DNA of 64,000 nucleotides from Odobenus rosmarus divergens (lineage: Eukaryota; Chordata; Mammalia; Carnivora; Odobenidae), in NCBI RefSeq assembly GCF_000321225.1, contig NW_004450480.1:2106583-2170582 (forward strand). Reading direction: 5' to 3'. How positions within the stretch are numbered: the first letter of the stretch is position 1; every line of letters begins with the position of its first letter. This document shows, one piece after another, positions 37,928 to 49,254 of this stretch. The position numbers and the translations under genes were made by a program. The notes under the pieces are model-generated. The model did not search any database. It had not been told where the DNA came from and saw nothing but the letters and a program-made list of their open reading frames with translations.

Positions 37928-37990
37928 AAAGAAAGAAAGAGAGAGAGAGAGAAAGAAAGAAAGAAAAAGAAAAAGAGAAAGAAAGAAAGA
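37928..37990. repeat. Purine-rich (GAAA)n/(GA)n tract
   Basis: Pure A and G over 63 bases, derived from the A tail of the outer SINE. Confidence 0.95.
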
Positions 37991-38150
37991 GGGGCGCCTG
38001 GGTGGCTCAGATGGTTAAGCGTCTGCCTTCGGCTCAGGTCGTGATCCCAGGGTCCTGGGATCGAGTCCCGCATCGGGCTCCCTGCTCCTTGGGAGCCTGC
38101 TTCTCCCTCTGCTTCTCTCTCTCTCTCTCTCTCATAAATAAAATCTTTAA

Positions 38151-38152
<2 letters not shown>
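37991..38152 (+). mobile_element. CAN-type SINE, inner copy, inserted in tail of the first
   Basis: Younger-looking SINE ('ggggcgcctgggtggctcag' head, 'gggatcgagtcccgcatcgg' body) with a shortened CT-rich segment. It sits in the purine tail of the preceding SINE, so its own target duplication would be hidden in GAAA repeats. Confidence 0.95.
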
Positions 38153-38214
<62 letters not shown>

Positions 38215-38250
38215 AAAAGAAAGAAAAGAAAGGAAGGAAGAAAGAGAAAG
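38153..38250. repeat. (GAAA)n microsatellite
   Basis: About 98 bases of GAAA units with a few AAAG and GGAA interruptions, forming the combined SINE tail. Likely length-polymorphic. Lys/Glu/Arg-rich and Ser/Phe-rich open frames here are artefacts. Confidence 0.97.
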
Positions 38251-41200
38251 AATCACCTCTTCACTTTGAGTATGTTAGCTGGGAGTTTGTCATATATGGC
38301 CTTTATTATGGGAGATGCATCCCCTCTATACCCACTTTGCTCAGAGTTTTTATCATGAATGAATACTGAATTTTGTTAAATGCTCTTTCAGCATCTATTG
38401 AGGTAATCACATGATTTTTATCCTTCATTTTGCTACTGCAGTGTATCATATTGATTGACTTGTGGATGATGAACCATCCTTGAATTACTGGAATAAATCC
38501 CATTTGATTGTGGTAAATGATGTTTTTAATGTATTTTTGAATTCAGTTTGCTAATAATTTGTTGAGAATTTTTGCATCCATATTGATTAGGGTCATTGTT
38601 CTGTAATTTTCTCTTTTTGTAGGGTGTCTGGTTTTGGTATCAGGGTAATGCTGGCCTCAAAGAATAAATTTGGAAGTATTCCTTCCACTTCAGTTTTTTG
38701 AAATAGTTTGAGAAAGAAAGATACACACTTTTCTTTAAATGTTTGGTAGAATACACCTGTGATGCCATCTGGTCCTGGAGTTTGTTGGGAGTTTTAAAAT
38801 TATTGATGTGATTTCATTACTAGTAATTGGTCTGTTCAGACTTTCTATTTCTTCCTGATTTAATTTTGGAAGGTTGTATATTTCTAGGAATTTATTTCTC
38901 CTAGGTTTTCCAATTAGTGTATAATTGATAATATTCACATATAATCCTTTGTGTTTCTGTGGTGTCAATTGTCACTTCTCCTCTTTCATTTCTGATTTAT
39001 GTTTATTTTAGTTCTTTTTTTTTTGGTGTGTCTGGCTCAAAGTTTATCAATTTTGTGTATCTTTGCAAAGAACTGGCTTTAAGTTTTATTAATCTTTTCT
39101 CTTTTTTTTTTTTAATCTCTATTTCCACAGTGATCTTTATTGTTTGCTTTCTTCTTCTAAATTTAAGCTTTGTTCTTTTTCTACTTCTTTGGGTGTAATG
39201 TTAGATTGTTTATTTGAGATTTTTATTTCTTGAGGTAGGCTGGTATCACCATAACCCTTCCTATTAAAACTGATTTTGCGGTATCCCAAGCATTTTGAAC
39301 ATTGTATTTTCATTTTCATATATTTTAAGGTATTTTTTAAATTTCCTCTTTGATTTCCTCCTTGACCTATTGGTTGCTTAGTAGCAAATCCTTTAGCCTC
39401 CACTTGTTTCATGGGTGTTTTGGTGGTTTTTTTTTCTTGTAATTGGTTTCTAACTCCATAGTTTTGGTGTCAGAAGAGTTGCTTGATTTGATTTCATTCT
39501 TATTTAATTTGTTGAGATTTGTTTTGTGGCTTAACATGTGATCTATCCTGGAGCACGTTACATGTGCACTTGAAAAGAGTGTATATTCTGCTTCTTTTGG
39601 ATGGAATGTTCTGTACGTATCTGTTAACTCCATCTAGTCTAATGGGTCATTTAAGGCCAATGTTTCCTTATTGATTTTCTGTCTGGGTGATGTATTCATT
39701 GTTGTAAGCTGGGCGTTAAAGTCCCTTACTGTTATCCTATTGCCAGCAATGTTTTCTTTAGGTCTGTTAATATTTGCTCTAAGTGTTTAGGTGCCCGTAT
39801 GCTAGGTGCATAGATATTTAAGTGTTTTATTTTTTTCTTGGATTTATCCCTTTATCATTTTGTAATGCCCTTCTTTATCTCGTTTTAGAGCCTTTTTAAA
39901 AAAGTTTATTTTATCTCATAAGTATGTTATCTCAGGTTTATTTTTGTTTCCATTTGCATGGAATATCTTTTTCCATCTCTTCACTTTCGGTCCATGTGTT
40001 TTGAGATCTGAAGTGAGTCTTTTGTAGGCAGCATATAGATTTGGTCTTGATTTTTAATCCATTCAGCCACCATATGACTTTTGATTGGAGCACTTAGTCC
40101 ATTTATATTTTTTGATTATTTTTTTATCTCGATGAGTGTACTCTTTAATCCCCATCACCTATTTCACCCATTCCCCCACCCACCTCCTCTCTGGTAACCA
40201 TCAGTTTGTTCTCTATAGTTAAGAACCTGTTTCTTGGTTTGTCTCTCCCTCTCTCTCTCTCTCTCTAGCCCTTCCTCCCTCTCCTCCCCTCTCTGTTTTG
40301 CTTGTTCGTTTTGTGAGATCGTTTTGTGAGATCATATGGCATTTGTCTTTCTCTGATGGACTTAATTCGCTTAGCATTATACTCTCTAGCTCTATCCATG
40401 TTGTTGCAAATGGCAAGATTTCATTGTTTTTTATGGCTCAATAATATTTCATTGTGTGTGTGTATATATATATATACACCACATCTTCTTTATCCATTCC
40501 TCTATTGATGGACACATGGGCTGGTTCCATATTTTGGCTATTATAAATAATGCTGCAGTAGACATCTAGTGCATGTATCCCTTTGAATTAGTGCTTTGGT
40601 ATTTTTTGGGTAAATACCCAGTAGTGCAATTACTGGATCACAGGATAGTTCTATTTTCCATTTTTTTGAGAAACCTCCGTACTACTTTCCATGGTGGCTA
40701 CACCTGTTTGCATTCCTGCCAACAGTGTACAAGGGTTCCTTTTTCTCCACATCATCCCCAACTCTTGTTTCTTGTTTTGTTGATTTTAGCCATTTGACAG
40801 GCGTAAGGTGATATCTTATTACAGTTTTGATTTGCACGTTCCTGACGATGAGTGATGTTGAGCATCTTTTCGTGGGTCTGTAGGCCATCTGTATGTCATC
40901 TTTGGAGAAATGTCTGTTTGTATCTTCTGCCCATTTTTAATTGGATTATTTGTTCTTTGGGGTGTTGAGTTGTATAAGTTATTTATATATTTTGGATACT
41001 AACCCTTTCTTGGATATGTCATTTGCAAATATCATTCAGTAGTTTGTCTTTTAGCTTTGTTGAGTGTTTTCTTCACTGTACAGAGACTTTTTATTTTGAT
41101 GTAGTCCCAGTAGTTTAATTTTGCTTTTAATTCCCTTGCCTCAGGAGACATATCTAGAAAAATGTTGCTACAGCCAATGTCAGAGGAATTACTGCCTGTC

Positions 41201-42455
41201 CTCTCTTGAAGAATTTTTATGGTTTCAGGTCTAACAGTTAGGTATTTAATCCATTTTGAGTTTATTTTTGTGTACAGTGAAAGGAAGTGGTTCAGTTTCA
41301 TTCTTTTGCATCCAATTTTCTCAACACCATTTGTTGAAGAGAGATTCTTTTTCCCATTGCATTTTCATTCCTCCTGTGTTGAAGGTTAATTGACCATATA
41401 ATTGCGGGTTTATATCTGGGTTTTCTGTTCTATTCCACTTATCTGTGTATCTATTTTTATGCCAGTACCATACTGTTTTAATTATTACCACTTTATAATA
41501 TAACTTGAAAGCAGAAAATGTGATACCTCCAGTTTTATTTTTCTTTTTCAAGGTTGCTTTGGCTATTTGAGGTCTTTTGTGGTTCCATACAAATTTTAGG
41601 ATTATTCAATCTAGTTCTGTCAAAACTGCTGTCAGTATTTTGATACGGATTGCATTAAATCTGTAGATTTCTTTGTGTAGTATAGACATTTTAATATTTG
41701 TTCTTCCAAACCATGAACATATAATGTCTTTCCATTTCTTTGTGTCCTCTTCAATTTCTTTCATCAGTGTTTTATGGTTTTCAGAGTCCAGGTCTTTCAC
41801 CTCTTTGGTTATATTTATTCCTTGATATTTTGTTTTTGGTACAATTATAAATGGGATTGTTTTCTTAATTTCACTTTCTGCTGATTTATTATTAGTGTAT
41901 AGGAATGCAACAGATTTCTGTACATGGATTTTGTGTCCTGCAACTTTACTGAATTTATCAGTTCTAGTAGTTTTTTGGTGGAGTGTTCAGGGTTTTCTAT
42001 ATATAGTATCCATGTCATCTGCAAATAATGAGAGTTTTACTTCTTCCTTACCAATTTGGATGCTTTTATTTCTTTATGTTGTTTAATTGCTGTGACTAGG
42101 ACTTCCAGTACTATGTTGAATAAAAGTGGTGAGAGTGGACATTCTTGTCTTGTTCCCAATCTTAGGGGCAAAGCTCTCCATATTTCACCATGGAATATGA
42201 TGTTGGGTTTGAGTTATTCATATTAGGCCTTTATTATGTTGAGGTATGTTTCCTCTAGACCTATTTTGCAGAGAGTCTTTATCATGAATGGATGTTGTAC
42301 TTTGTCAAATGCTTTTTCTGCATCTATTAAAATGATCACAAGATTTTTATCCTTTCTCTTACTGATCTGACATAACACATTGATTGTTTTGTGATTATTG
42401 AACCACCCTTGTGTCCTGGGAATAAATCCCACCTGATGAAGGTGTATGATTTTTT

Positions 42456-42661
42456 AAAAGATTTTATTTATTTTAGAGAGAAATGGAGAGTGTACGCAAG
42501 GGTGGGGGGCGGGGCAGAGGGAGAGGGAGAGAGAGAAACTCAGGCAGACTCTACACTGAGCACAGAGCCCAACACAGGGCTCAATCTCATGACTCTCAGA
42601 TCATAACCTGAGCAGAAATCAAGAGTCAGATGCTTAACCGATTGAGCCACGCAGGCACCCT
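42456..42661 (-). mobile_element. Older CAN-type SINE, antisense, inside C
   Basis: Minus-strand reading gives a SINE with head 'gggtgcctgcgtggctcaat' and the older ATCTGACTCTTGATTTC-type body. Flanking repeat 'aaggtgtatgatttttt' at 42,439-42,455 and 'aaggtatatgatttttt' at 42,662-42,678 is a 17-bp target duplication with one mismatch. Confidence 0.95.
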
Positions 42662-43195
42662 AAGGTATATGATTTTTTTTTTTAATGTATTGTTGGATTC
42701 AGTTTGCTAATATTTTGTTGAGGAATTTTGCATCTATATTCATGACAGATATTGGCCTGTATTTCTCCTTTTTTGTGGTGTCTTTACCTGTTTTTGGAAT
42801 CAGGGTGATATTGGCCTTATAGAATGAATTTGGAAGTTTTCCCTCCCCTGCCATTTTTTGGACTAGTTTGAGAAGAATAGGTATTAATTTTTCTTTAAAT
42901 GTTTGGTAGAATTCACTTGTGAAGCTGTCTGGTTCTGTACTATTTGGCGTGGGGAAGGGGGTCGGTCTTTTTGTATTATTGTTTAAATTTCATTGCTGGT
43001 AATTGGTCTGTTCAAATTTTCCATTTCTTCCTGCTTTAGTTTTGGTAGGTTATATGTTTCTAGAAGTTTATCCATTTCTTCCAAGTTGTTCAGTTTGTTG
43101 GCATGTAGGTTTTCATAATATTCTGTTAAAATTGTTTGTACTTCTGTGGTGTTGACTGTTATTTCTTCTCTTTCATTAGTGATTTTATTTATTTG

Positions 43196-43198
<3 letters not shown>

Positions 43199-43229
<31 letters not shown>
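43199..43229. repeat. (CT)n microsatellite
   Basis: Pure CT run of about 30 bases inside antisense ORF2 of element C. Confidence 0.95.
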
Positions 43230-43230
<1 letters not shown>

Positions 43231-43514
43231 AGGAGTTTGGCTAGAGGTTTATCAATTTTGTTGATCCTTTCAAAGAACCATCTCCTGGTTTCATTCATCT
43301 ATTCTATTATTTTTAGTTTCTATAATCTGCTCTAATCTTTATTATTTCCTCCCTTTTGCTGGGTTGGAGTTTGCTTGTTCTTCTTTTTCTAGCTCCTTCA
43401 GGTGTAAGTTTAGGTTGTTAATTTGAGATTTTTCTTGCTTCTTGATGTAGACCTGTATTGCTATAATCTTCCCTCTTTGAACCACTTTTGTTGTATCCCA
43501 AAGATTTTGGCATT

Positions 43515-43955
43515 TTAATTTGTTTCCATGTAATTTTTTATTTCTTCTTTGATTTCTTGGTTGACCATTTCATTGTTTAGTACCATGTTATTTAACCTCC
43601 ATGTATTTGTGCTCTTTCCAGATTTTTTCTTGTGGTTGATTTCTAGTTTCATAGTGTTGTGGTCAGAAAAGATGCATGGTATGGCTGACTTTTTTTTAAT
43701 TTGTTGCAACTTGTTTTGTGGCCTAATAATAATAATATGTGATCTATTCTGGAGAATGTGCCATCTTTTAGAATAGAATGTTCTGAATATGTCTATTAAA
43801 TCCGTCTGGTCCAGTGTGTCATTCAAAGCCATTGTTTCCTTGTTGATTTTCTGTTGGGGTGATTGGTTTAGTCCATTTACATTTAAGCTAATTATTAAGA
43901 TATATGTATCTATTGCCATTTTGTTGGTTGGGGGGGTGTATTTTGTAATTCTCAC
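43515..43955 (-). pseudogene. Chimeric endonuclease open frame across the C/B junction
   Basis: A 146-codon open frame. Its first about 30 codons, ending SLNVNGLN, come from the ORF2 N-terminus of element B, including the conserved endonuclease Asn. The rest (QKINKETMALNDTLDQTDLI and on) comes from the middle of the endonuclease of element C. The two join in frame at 43,867/43,868, so roughly 100 residues, including other metal- and DNA-binding positions, are absent. It is a chance product of insertion rather than a functional nuclease. Confidence 0.8.
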
Positions 43956-46609
43956 TGCTCTGTCCTTCTCTAGCTCTGTTATCTTCTGATTTTTTTTTTA
44001 ACTTCATGTTATGTTTGGACTCCTTTCTGTTTATTTTTTGTATATTTATTATTGATATTTGGTTCCTGGTTACCGTGAATTTCATATATAACATCCTATG
44101 TATATAGCAGACTATCTTAAGTCAATGGTAGCTTAAGTTCAAGTGTGTTCTAAAAGTACTACAGTTTGACTTCCCCCCTATGTTTTATGTATATGATGTC
44201 ATATTTTACGTCTCTTTATTTTGCATATCACTTGACTAATTTTTCTAGGTATAATTGATAGTACTACTTTTAACTTTCATACTTGCTTTATAAGTGACTG
44301 GTTTTACTATATGTTTGCTTTTACCTTTGAAAGTTTTTCTTTCATAATTTTCTTCTAGTGATGGCCTTTGGTTTAATGAAGTCCCTTTAACATTTCTTAG
44401 AAGGCCAGTTGAGTGGTGATAAACATTTTTAACTTATGTTTGTCTAGGAAACTCTATCTCCTTTAATTCGGCAATGATAACCTTGACAAGTAGAGTATTC
44501 TTGGTTGAAGGTTTTTTTCCTTTCAGCACTTTAACTATATCATGGCACTTCCTTACGGCTGCAAAGTTTCTGCCAAAAATCAGCTCATAGTCTTCTGGGT
44601 GTTCCCTTCTAGGTTATTGGTTTCTTTTCTCTGGTTACCTTTAAGATTCTCTTTATTTTTGGACATTTTAATTATTATGTGCCCTGGTGTATACTTCATA
44701 GGGTTCATCTTACTCAGGGCTCTCTCTGCTTCCCGGACCTAGTGTCTGTTTCTTTCCCAAGTTTATCAAAGTTGTCAAATATTACATCTTCAAATACATT
44801 TTTTTTGCTGCTTTGTCTATCTCTTCTCTTTTTGGGACCCCTATCATGCAAATTTTAGTATGTTTAATGTTGTCCCAGAGGTTCCTTAACCTATCCTCAT
44901 TATTTTTGTTCTTTTTTCTTTTTGCTCTTCAGCTTGGATGATTTTTACTACCCTGTCTTGCAGATCACTGATACTTCTTCATCCTCTCATCTGCTGTTGA
45001 TACCCTTAGTTTATTTTTCATTTCAGGTATTGTATTCTTCATCTCCGATTGGTTCTTTTTCATATTTTCTATCACTTTGTCAAAGTTATCACTGGGTTCC
45101 TTCACTCTTCTCCGAAGTCTGGTGAGTATTTTTGTGACCATTACTTTGAACTCTTTATCCCATAGATTGGTATCTTCGCTTCATTACATTTAGGGTTTTT
45201 TGTTTGTTTGTTTTTGGGTTCTTGTTGTTGTTGCTGTTGTTTGTTTGTTTTTAGATTTCTGGTTTCTTTCATTGGGAGCATGCTCCTCCCTGACTTATTT
45301 TATCTGACTTCTTGTGTTTGTATCTATGTTTCAAGTAGGTCATCTATGTCTCCTGGCCTTAAAGGTAGTGGCCTTATGAAGAAAGTGTCCTCTGGGGCCT
45401 ACTGGCACTCCAGGGATATCCCCTATTTGGGCTGTGTATGCTCTTCTGTATATCAGGACCACTACCGCTGCAGGCAGGGTAGTGGACAAGGCTGGCCCCC
45501 AGGTCATCAGCTGCAATGCCTGGCCCCAGTTTCTGGGAGTGCACTGGTGGAAGGGGTTGGTCCCAGCATGAGTGTAGGAGACGCGTGGCTGTGGCTGGGG
45601 CTCCAAGTGTGCTTGTGGGTGAAGTTACTCCCCAGTGTGTTTGGCTGTGAAGCTCAGCCACAGCTTTTGTGGCCATGCTGGTGAGAGAGGATGCCCAACC
45701 CAAGACCAAAGTGTCTTTGGAGGGGCATCAGTCCCAACTGAAGCTGCCTCCTGGGTGTGGTAGTGCAGGAGCCACTTAAGTGGGGAACACTGGTCCCAAG
45801 CAAGGCTGCCTGCCATGTGTAGGGTGGGAGCCACTTTGCTGGGGTACCTACCAGAGCAGGTCCACAGGGATATATCTGGGCAGGGCAAATGGTGCTAGCA
45901 AGGTATATAGAGACGTTGGAACTGACTCACAGCAGCTTCGGGCCAGCTGGGCTAAAGGAGTGCAAGAAAAATGGCACCTGCCAGTGCTTTCAGTCCTGGA
46001 GAGAGGTGCAAGAGTTCCAAGAGATCCCCATGCCTCTGATACACACCCTAACATTAGTCAGCAAAAAATCCTTCCTGTATAGGCCGGGCACTTTTCAAAC
46101 TCCTGCTTCTTGCTGAGTCTCAGACCAAGTATTACTGTGTGTGAACTCCTTAAGACTGGAGGTTTCATTTCCTATAACCATTTGGCTCTCCCGGAGTTAC
46201 ACCCCACTGGTTTTCAAATGTTCTAGAGTGAAGCTCTGCTGATTTGCAAATCCAGACTTTATGGTGGTTTGTCACCTCAAGTGCAGATCCCCAGGGCAGG
46301 GGTGTGCCATCTGTGTGGCTTGAACTTCTTGCTCCTCAAGAAGAAACTTGTACTATCACTCCCACTTGTGGGTCACTGAGCCAGGGGTTTGGTTCCTGAC
46401 TACATCTCTTCTCAGTGTGTGTGTGTACATATGTATGTGTATGTGAGCATGTGCACATGTATGTTTATATCTTTAGCTATAGAAGAGCTATTCTTCTAGT
46501 CTTCAGCTTATTCTCAGAGTGATTTGTAATATAAGTACTCAAAGCCTTGGTATATCTGTGGAAGGAGGTGAACTCAGGATCTTCCTACTCCACCATGTTC
46601 CGAGAACTC
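43868..46609 (-). mobile_element. LINE-1 'B', 5' part with complete 5' end, antisense
   Basis: Resumes B after C: ORF2 N-terminus (43,868-44,100), inter-ORF region, ORF1 (about 44,360-45,180) and a GC-richer 5' UTR (about 45,180-46,609). On the minus strand the element starts 'gagttctcggaacatggtgg', like the start of old full-length L1s, and this abuts the 46,610-46,623 target-site repeat. B is therefore probably not 5'-truncated. Plus-strand open frames here, such as 158 codons at 45,208, are antisense shadows of 5' UTR. Confidence 0.8.
44360..45180 (-). pseudogene. LINE-1 ORF1 remnant of element B
   Basis: Reading the minus strand by eye, the region follows L1 ORF1, the RNA-binding chaperone protein: a coiled-coil part near 44,930-45,170, an RRM-like middle near 44,640-44,870 and a C-terminal domain near 44,390-44,600 (text corresponding to ...LEGRNTQK..., SAETLQP.. 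type). No continuous frame of more than about 90 codons remains, so it is a pseudogene. Confidence 0.65.
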
Positions 46610-46666
46610 CCACTCTGTCTTTTCATTGGAGAATCTAGCTAATTTGCATTTAAAGTAATTATTGAA

Positions 46667-46817
46667 GCCTGGTGATGGGTATTAAAGAGGGCACATTCTG
46701 CGTGGAGCACTGGGTGTTATGCACAAACAATGAATCATGGAACACTGCATCAAAAACTAATGATGTAATGTATGGTGGTTAACATAACAATAAAAAAATA
46801 AAATAAATAAAAAAAAA
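46667..46817 (+). mobile_element. Very short LINE-1 3' end, sense, inside A
   Basis: A 151-bp carnivore L1 3' terminus ('ggtgatgggtattaaagagg', 'gcactgggtgttatgcacaa', 'tcaaaaactaatgatgtaat', A-rich tail). Flanked by a perfect 16-bp target duplication TAAAGTAATTATTGAA at 46,651-46,666 and 46,818-46,833. Extreme 5' truncation. Orientation is opposite to all surrounding LINE-1s. Confidence 0.97.
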
Positions 46818-46849
46818 TAAAGTAATTATTGAAATGTATGTACTTATTG

Positions 46850-48020
46850 CAACTTTGTTAATTCTTTTCTAGCTGTTTTGTTGTCCTTCTGTATCCTTTT
46901 CTTCTTTTGTTCCATTCCTTTGTGGTTTGATGTCTTTTTTTAAAGTATGTTTAGATTCCTTTCTCTTTATCTTTTCTATATCTACTATAGGTTTTTGCTT
47001 TGTGGTTACCATGAGGCTTCAAATAATGACTTAAATTTTTAACAGTGTATTTCAATTTGATAACAATGTAAGTCTGAACACATTCTAAAACTCTACATTT
47101 TATATTCTCTCCTCATCCACATTTTAGGTTTTTGGTGTCACATTTTATATCTATTGATCTTGTGTATCCCTTAATTAATTGTTGTACTTAGTTATTTTTC
47201 CTACCTGTGTCTTGTCTGGAAAACTCTGTCTTTTCTTCAATTCTGAATGTATGTTTTACCTGGTAGCATATCCTTGGTTGGAAGGTTTTTCTTTCTTTCA
47301 GCCCTTTGCTGACCAGAAGAAAGTGGCACAATATGCTCAGTTTCTGCTGATAGTCTTATGGGGGTTCTTCTCTTACTGTTTTTAAGATTCTGTTTGTCTT
47401 TACTTTTGGCATTTTAATTATAATGCGTCTTGGTGTGGGTATTTTTGGGTTCATCTTTGGATTTCTCTGGACTTATTGTATCTGGATGTCTGTTTTCTTC
47501 CCAAGGCTAGGGAAATTTCAATCATTATTTATTCAAATAACTTTTCTGCCCCATTTTCCCTTCTTCTTCTGCAGCCCCTATGATATGAACATTATTCTGC
47601 TTGATATTATCCCATAAGCTGTTTAAGCCTTCTTGGCTTTTTGTTTTGTTTTTCTGCTGTGATTGGGTGAATTTTACTGTTATGTCTTTGAGTTCACTGA
47701 TCCTGTCTTTTGCTTCATGTATTCTGCCGTTGAAGCCCTCTATTTTTCAGTTTAATTATTGTATTCTTCAGCTCTTTGACTTCTTTTTGGTACTTTCTTA
47801 CATTTTCTGTCTGTTAGTTGAAATTCTCATTGTGTTCATCCTTTTTTTTTTTTTTTTCCTTTGGTTTGGTGAGAATCTACATGGACATTATTTTGAACTC
47901 TATCAGGTAAATAAGTTATCTCCATTTAATTAGGGATTTTTTTTCTGAGGTTTTATCTTGTTTGTTTCTTTGAAACATATTCCTGTTTTTTTCATTTCCC
48001 TTGGCTCTCTGTGTTGGTTT
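46850..48020 (-). pseudogene. LINE-1 ORF1 remnant of element A
   Basis: Parallel in order to the ORF1 region of B: 'ggttggaaggtttttctttc', 'gcacaatatgctcagtttct', 'aattataatgcgtcttggtg' and 'ttgaactctatcaggtaaat' on the plus strand. Strongly decayed, with no long minus-strand frame. Confidence 0.6.
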
Positions 48021-49254
48021 CTATGCATTAGATAAAACAGCCATCTCTCTCCATCATGAAGGAGTGGCTTCATGTAGGAGATGAAACTTACTGTTCAACC
48101 CTGCCCTAGCTCTTTGTTGTCTCTCAAATCTTTATGATTATCCAAGAAGCTTATTTCATTTTTAGTGGCTCCCAGTTGAGGGCCTGCCTATGCATGTGAA
48201 TCCCCAAAGAGGAGGAAATCAGCCCCTAGATTCAGGCTGATTGGAAGCCAGACCCTTAGGCAGGAGCTTTTAAAGTATTCATGGGACATCTTTTGGGCAG
48301 CAGGCACAAAAACCAAGACACCAGATATGTGTAAAAGCTCCTCTCCCCGAGATATTGGTGCTTTGGAGTGTGGGAGAGGGAAAATTCAAAGATAACTCTT
48401 GCCCTGTGAAGTCTCCAGAGTATTACAGTGGGCCTTTACATGTGTGTTTAGTTAAAAGCCTGCCCCTTGGGCTTCAGCTATGCAGGTAAACTAATAGGGC
48501 CTCTTTCACAGAAAGACCGCATGCTTAGTCTGTTGCCTCTTTGTATCCTGGGGGTGCCAGCCAGGTGAGATTTCTTTCTCCCTTGGTTATATATAATCTC
48601 ACAGGGCATGCAAGCAGAAGCCCCACCAGCCACCAGAGCCAGGCAACCTAGAGGTGGTCTCCTGGTCAGCAACTATAAGAATTGGGACACAGCACAGAAA
48701 GGTACAGGCTCCTCTCTGGGAGATACTGGCAAGCTGAATCAAGGTAGAGGCAGAGTGCAGAGATGATGACCATCTTCCTCCATCCCTTAGAGAACATCTG
48801 TAGGCCCCTAGATAGATGCCAAACCAGAAGCCTGCCCTTCTGGCTGAAGCTCCAGGACAAGCAAATAGACCTCTTTCCCAGAGGACTGGGAAGGGGGGGA
48901 TGTACTTCACTCTGCTGTCTGTGCAGTGCCCTGGGATGGCAGCCAGCTAAGAACTGTGTCGCCAATTGTTAAAGTCTTAGAGGACCAAAGAATGCAAGCC
49001 CCTTTGGCCACTAGAGCCAAGTAAGCAAGGGGCATCCCTCAGACAGCAGCCACAAAGCTAATGCCCAGATGCATGTAAAAGCTCCTCTTCTGGGAGATAT
49101 TGGTGCTCAGGAGCATAGCAGAGGAAAAGCACAAGGCTGGCCCCTGTTCTCTGAGATCTCTGGAAAGGATTAAAATGTGTGTTTGGTTAGAAGCTTGCTT
49201 CTTCTCAGACTCTACAAAGATCAGCTAATAGGCCTCCTTCACAGAAAGACTGGG

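Larger units (their letters stand above)
35545..40110 (-). mobile_element. LINE-1 'B', 3' part, antisense
   Basis: 3' end at 35,545 beside a T-rich tail. 3' UTR runs to about 35,900, then antisense ORF2 up to the endonuclease domain at 40,110. Continues at 43,868 after LINE-1 C. The whole B insertion spans 35,545-46,609 and is bounded by a 14-bp target-site duplication (35,531-35,544, ccattctttctttt; 46,610-46,623, ccactctgtctttt; two mismatches). A pair of SINEs interrupts it at 37,743-38,250. Without inner insertions B is about 6.8 kb, which is full length for an L1. Confidence 0.85.
36000..40110 (-). pseudogene. LINE-1 ORF2 remnant of element B
   Basis: Endonuclease plus reverse transcriptase, broken by stops, frameshifts and two SINEs. 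Recognisable minus-strand pieces are the C-terminal segment at 36,262-36,480, TKINNLNIFWTHKRPQMAKE near 37,012-37,221, the RT finger and palm text at 38,306-38,503 ([18 protein letters not shown]), LSLFADDV around 37,580-37,610 (FADD retained), and [15 protein letters not shown] at 38,735-38,968. The endonuclease text at 39,409-39,633 reads TYRTFHPKEAEYTLFSSAHV. Its N-terminus lies at 43,868-44,100, beyond element C. Confidence 0.85.
40111..43867 (-). mobile_element. LINE-1 'C', 5'-truncated, antisense, inside B
   Basis: The 3' end at 40,111 begins with a T-rich tail and a carnivore-type L1 3' UTR ('gagtgtactctttaatcccc', 'ctctatagttaagaacctg', CT microsatellite at 40,242-40,268). Antisense ORF2 follows up to a truncation in the endonuclease at 43,867. 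The 17-bp target duplication is ttagtccatttatattt at 40,094-40,110 and ttagtccatttacattt at 43,868-43,884, one mismatch. Length without its inner SINE is about 3.55 kb. Confidence 0.9.
40300..43867 (-). pseudogene. LINE-1 ORF2 remnant of element C
   Basis: The ORF2 C-terminus is readable at 40,219-40,416 and 40,682-40,888 ([17 protein letters not shown]). Further pieces are 41,032-41,301, 41,321-41,551 and the RT segment 42,223-42,432 ([20 protein letters not shown]). The catalytic text [12 protein letters not shown] is readable near 42,005-42,045. Stops and frameshifts separate the pieces and a SINE interrupts at 42,456. This is the best preserved of the ORF2 copies but still dead. The 5' part of ORF2 and all of ORF1 were lost by truncation at insertion. 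Confidence 0.88.

Noticed and set aside
37906..38358. Ser/Phe-rich and Lys/Glu-rich repeat proteins
   Set aside because: They are frames through SINE tails and the GAAA microsatellite.
45208..45684. 158-codon plus-strand open frame, the longest in the window
   Set aside because: It lies on the non-coding strand of the LINE-1 B 5' UTR, in GC-richer DNA with fewer stops. Its Cys/Phe-rich start is low-complexity and no domain is visible.
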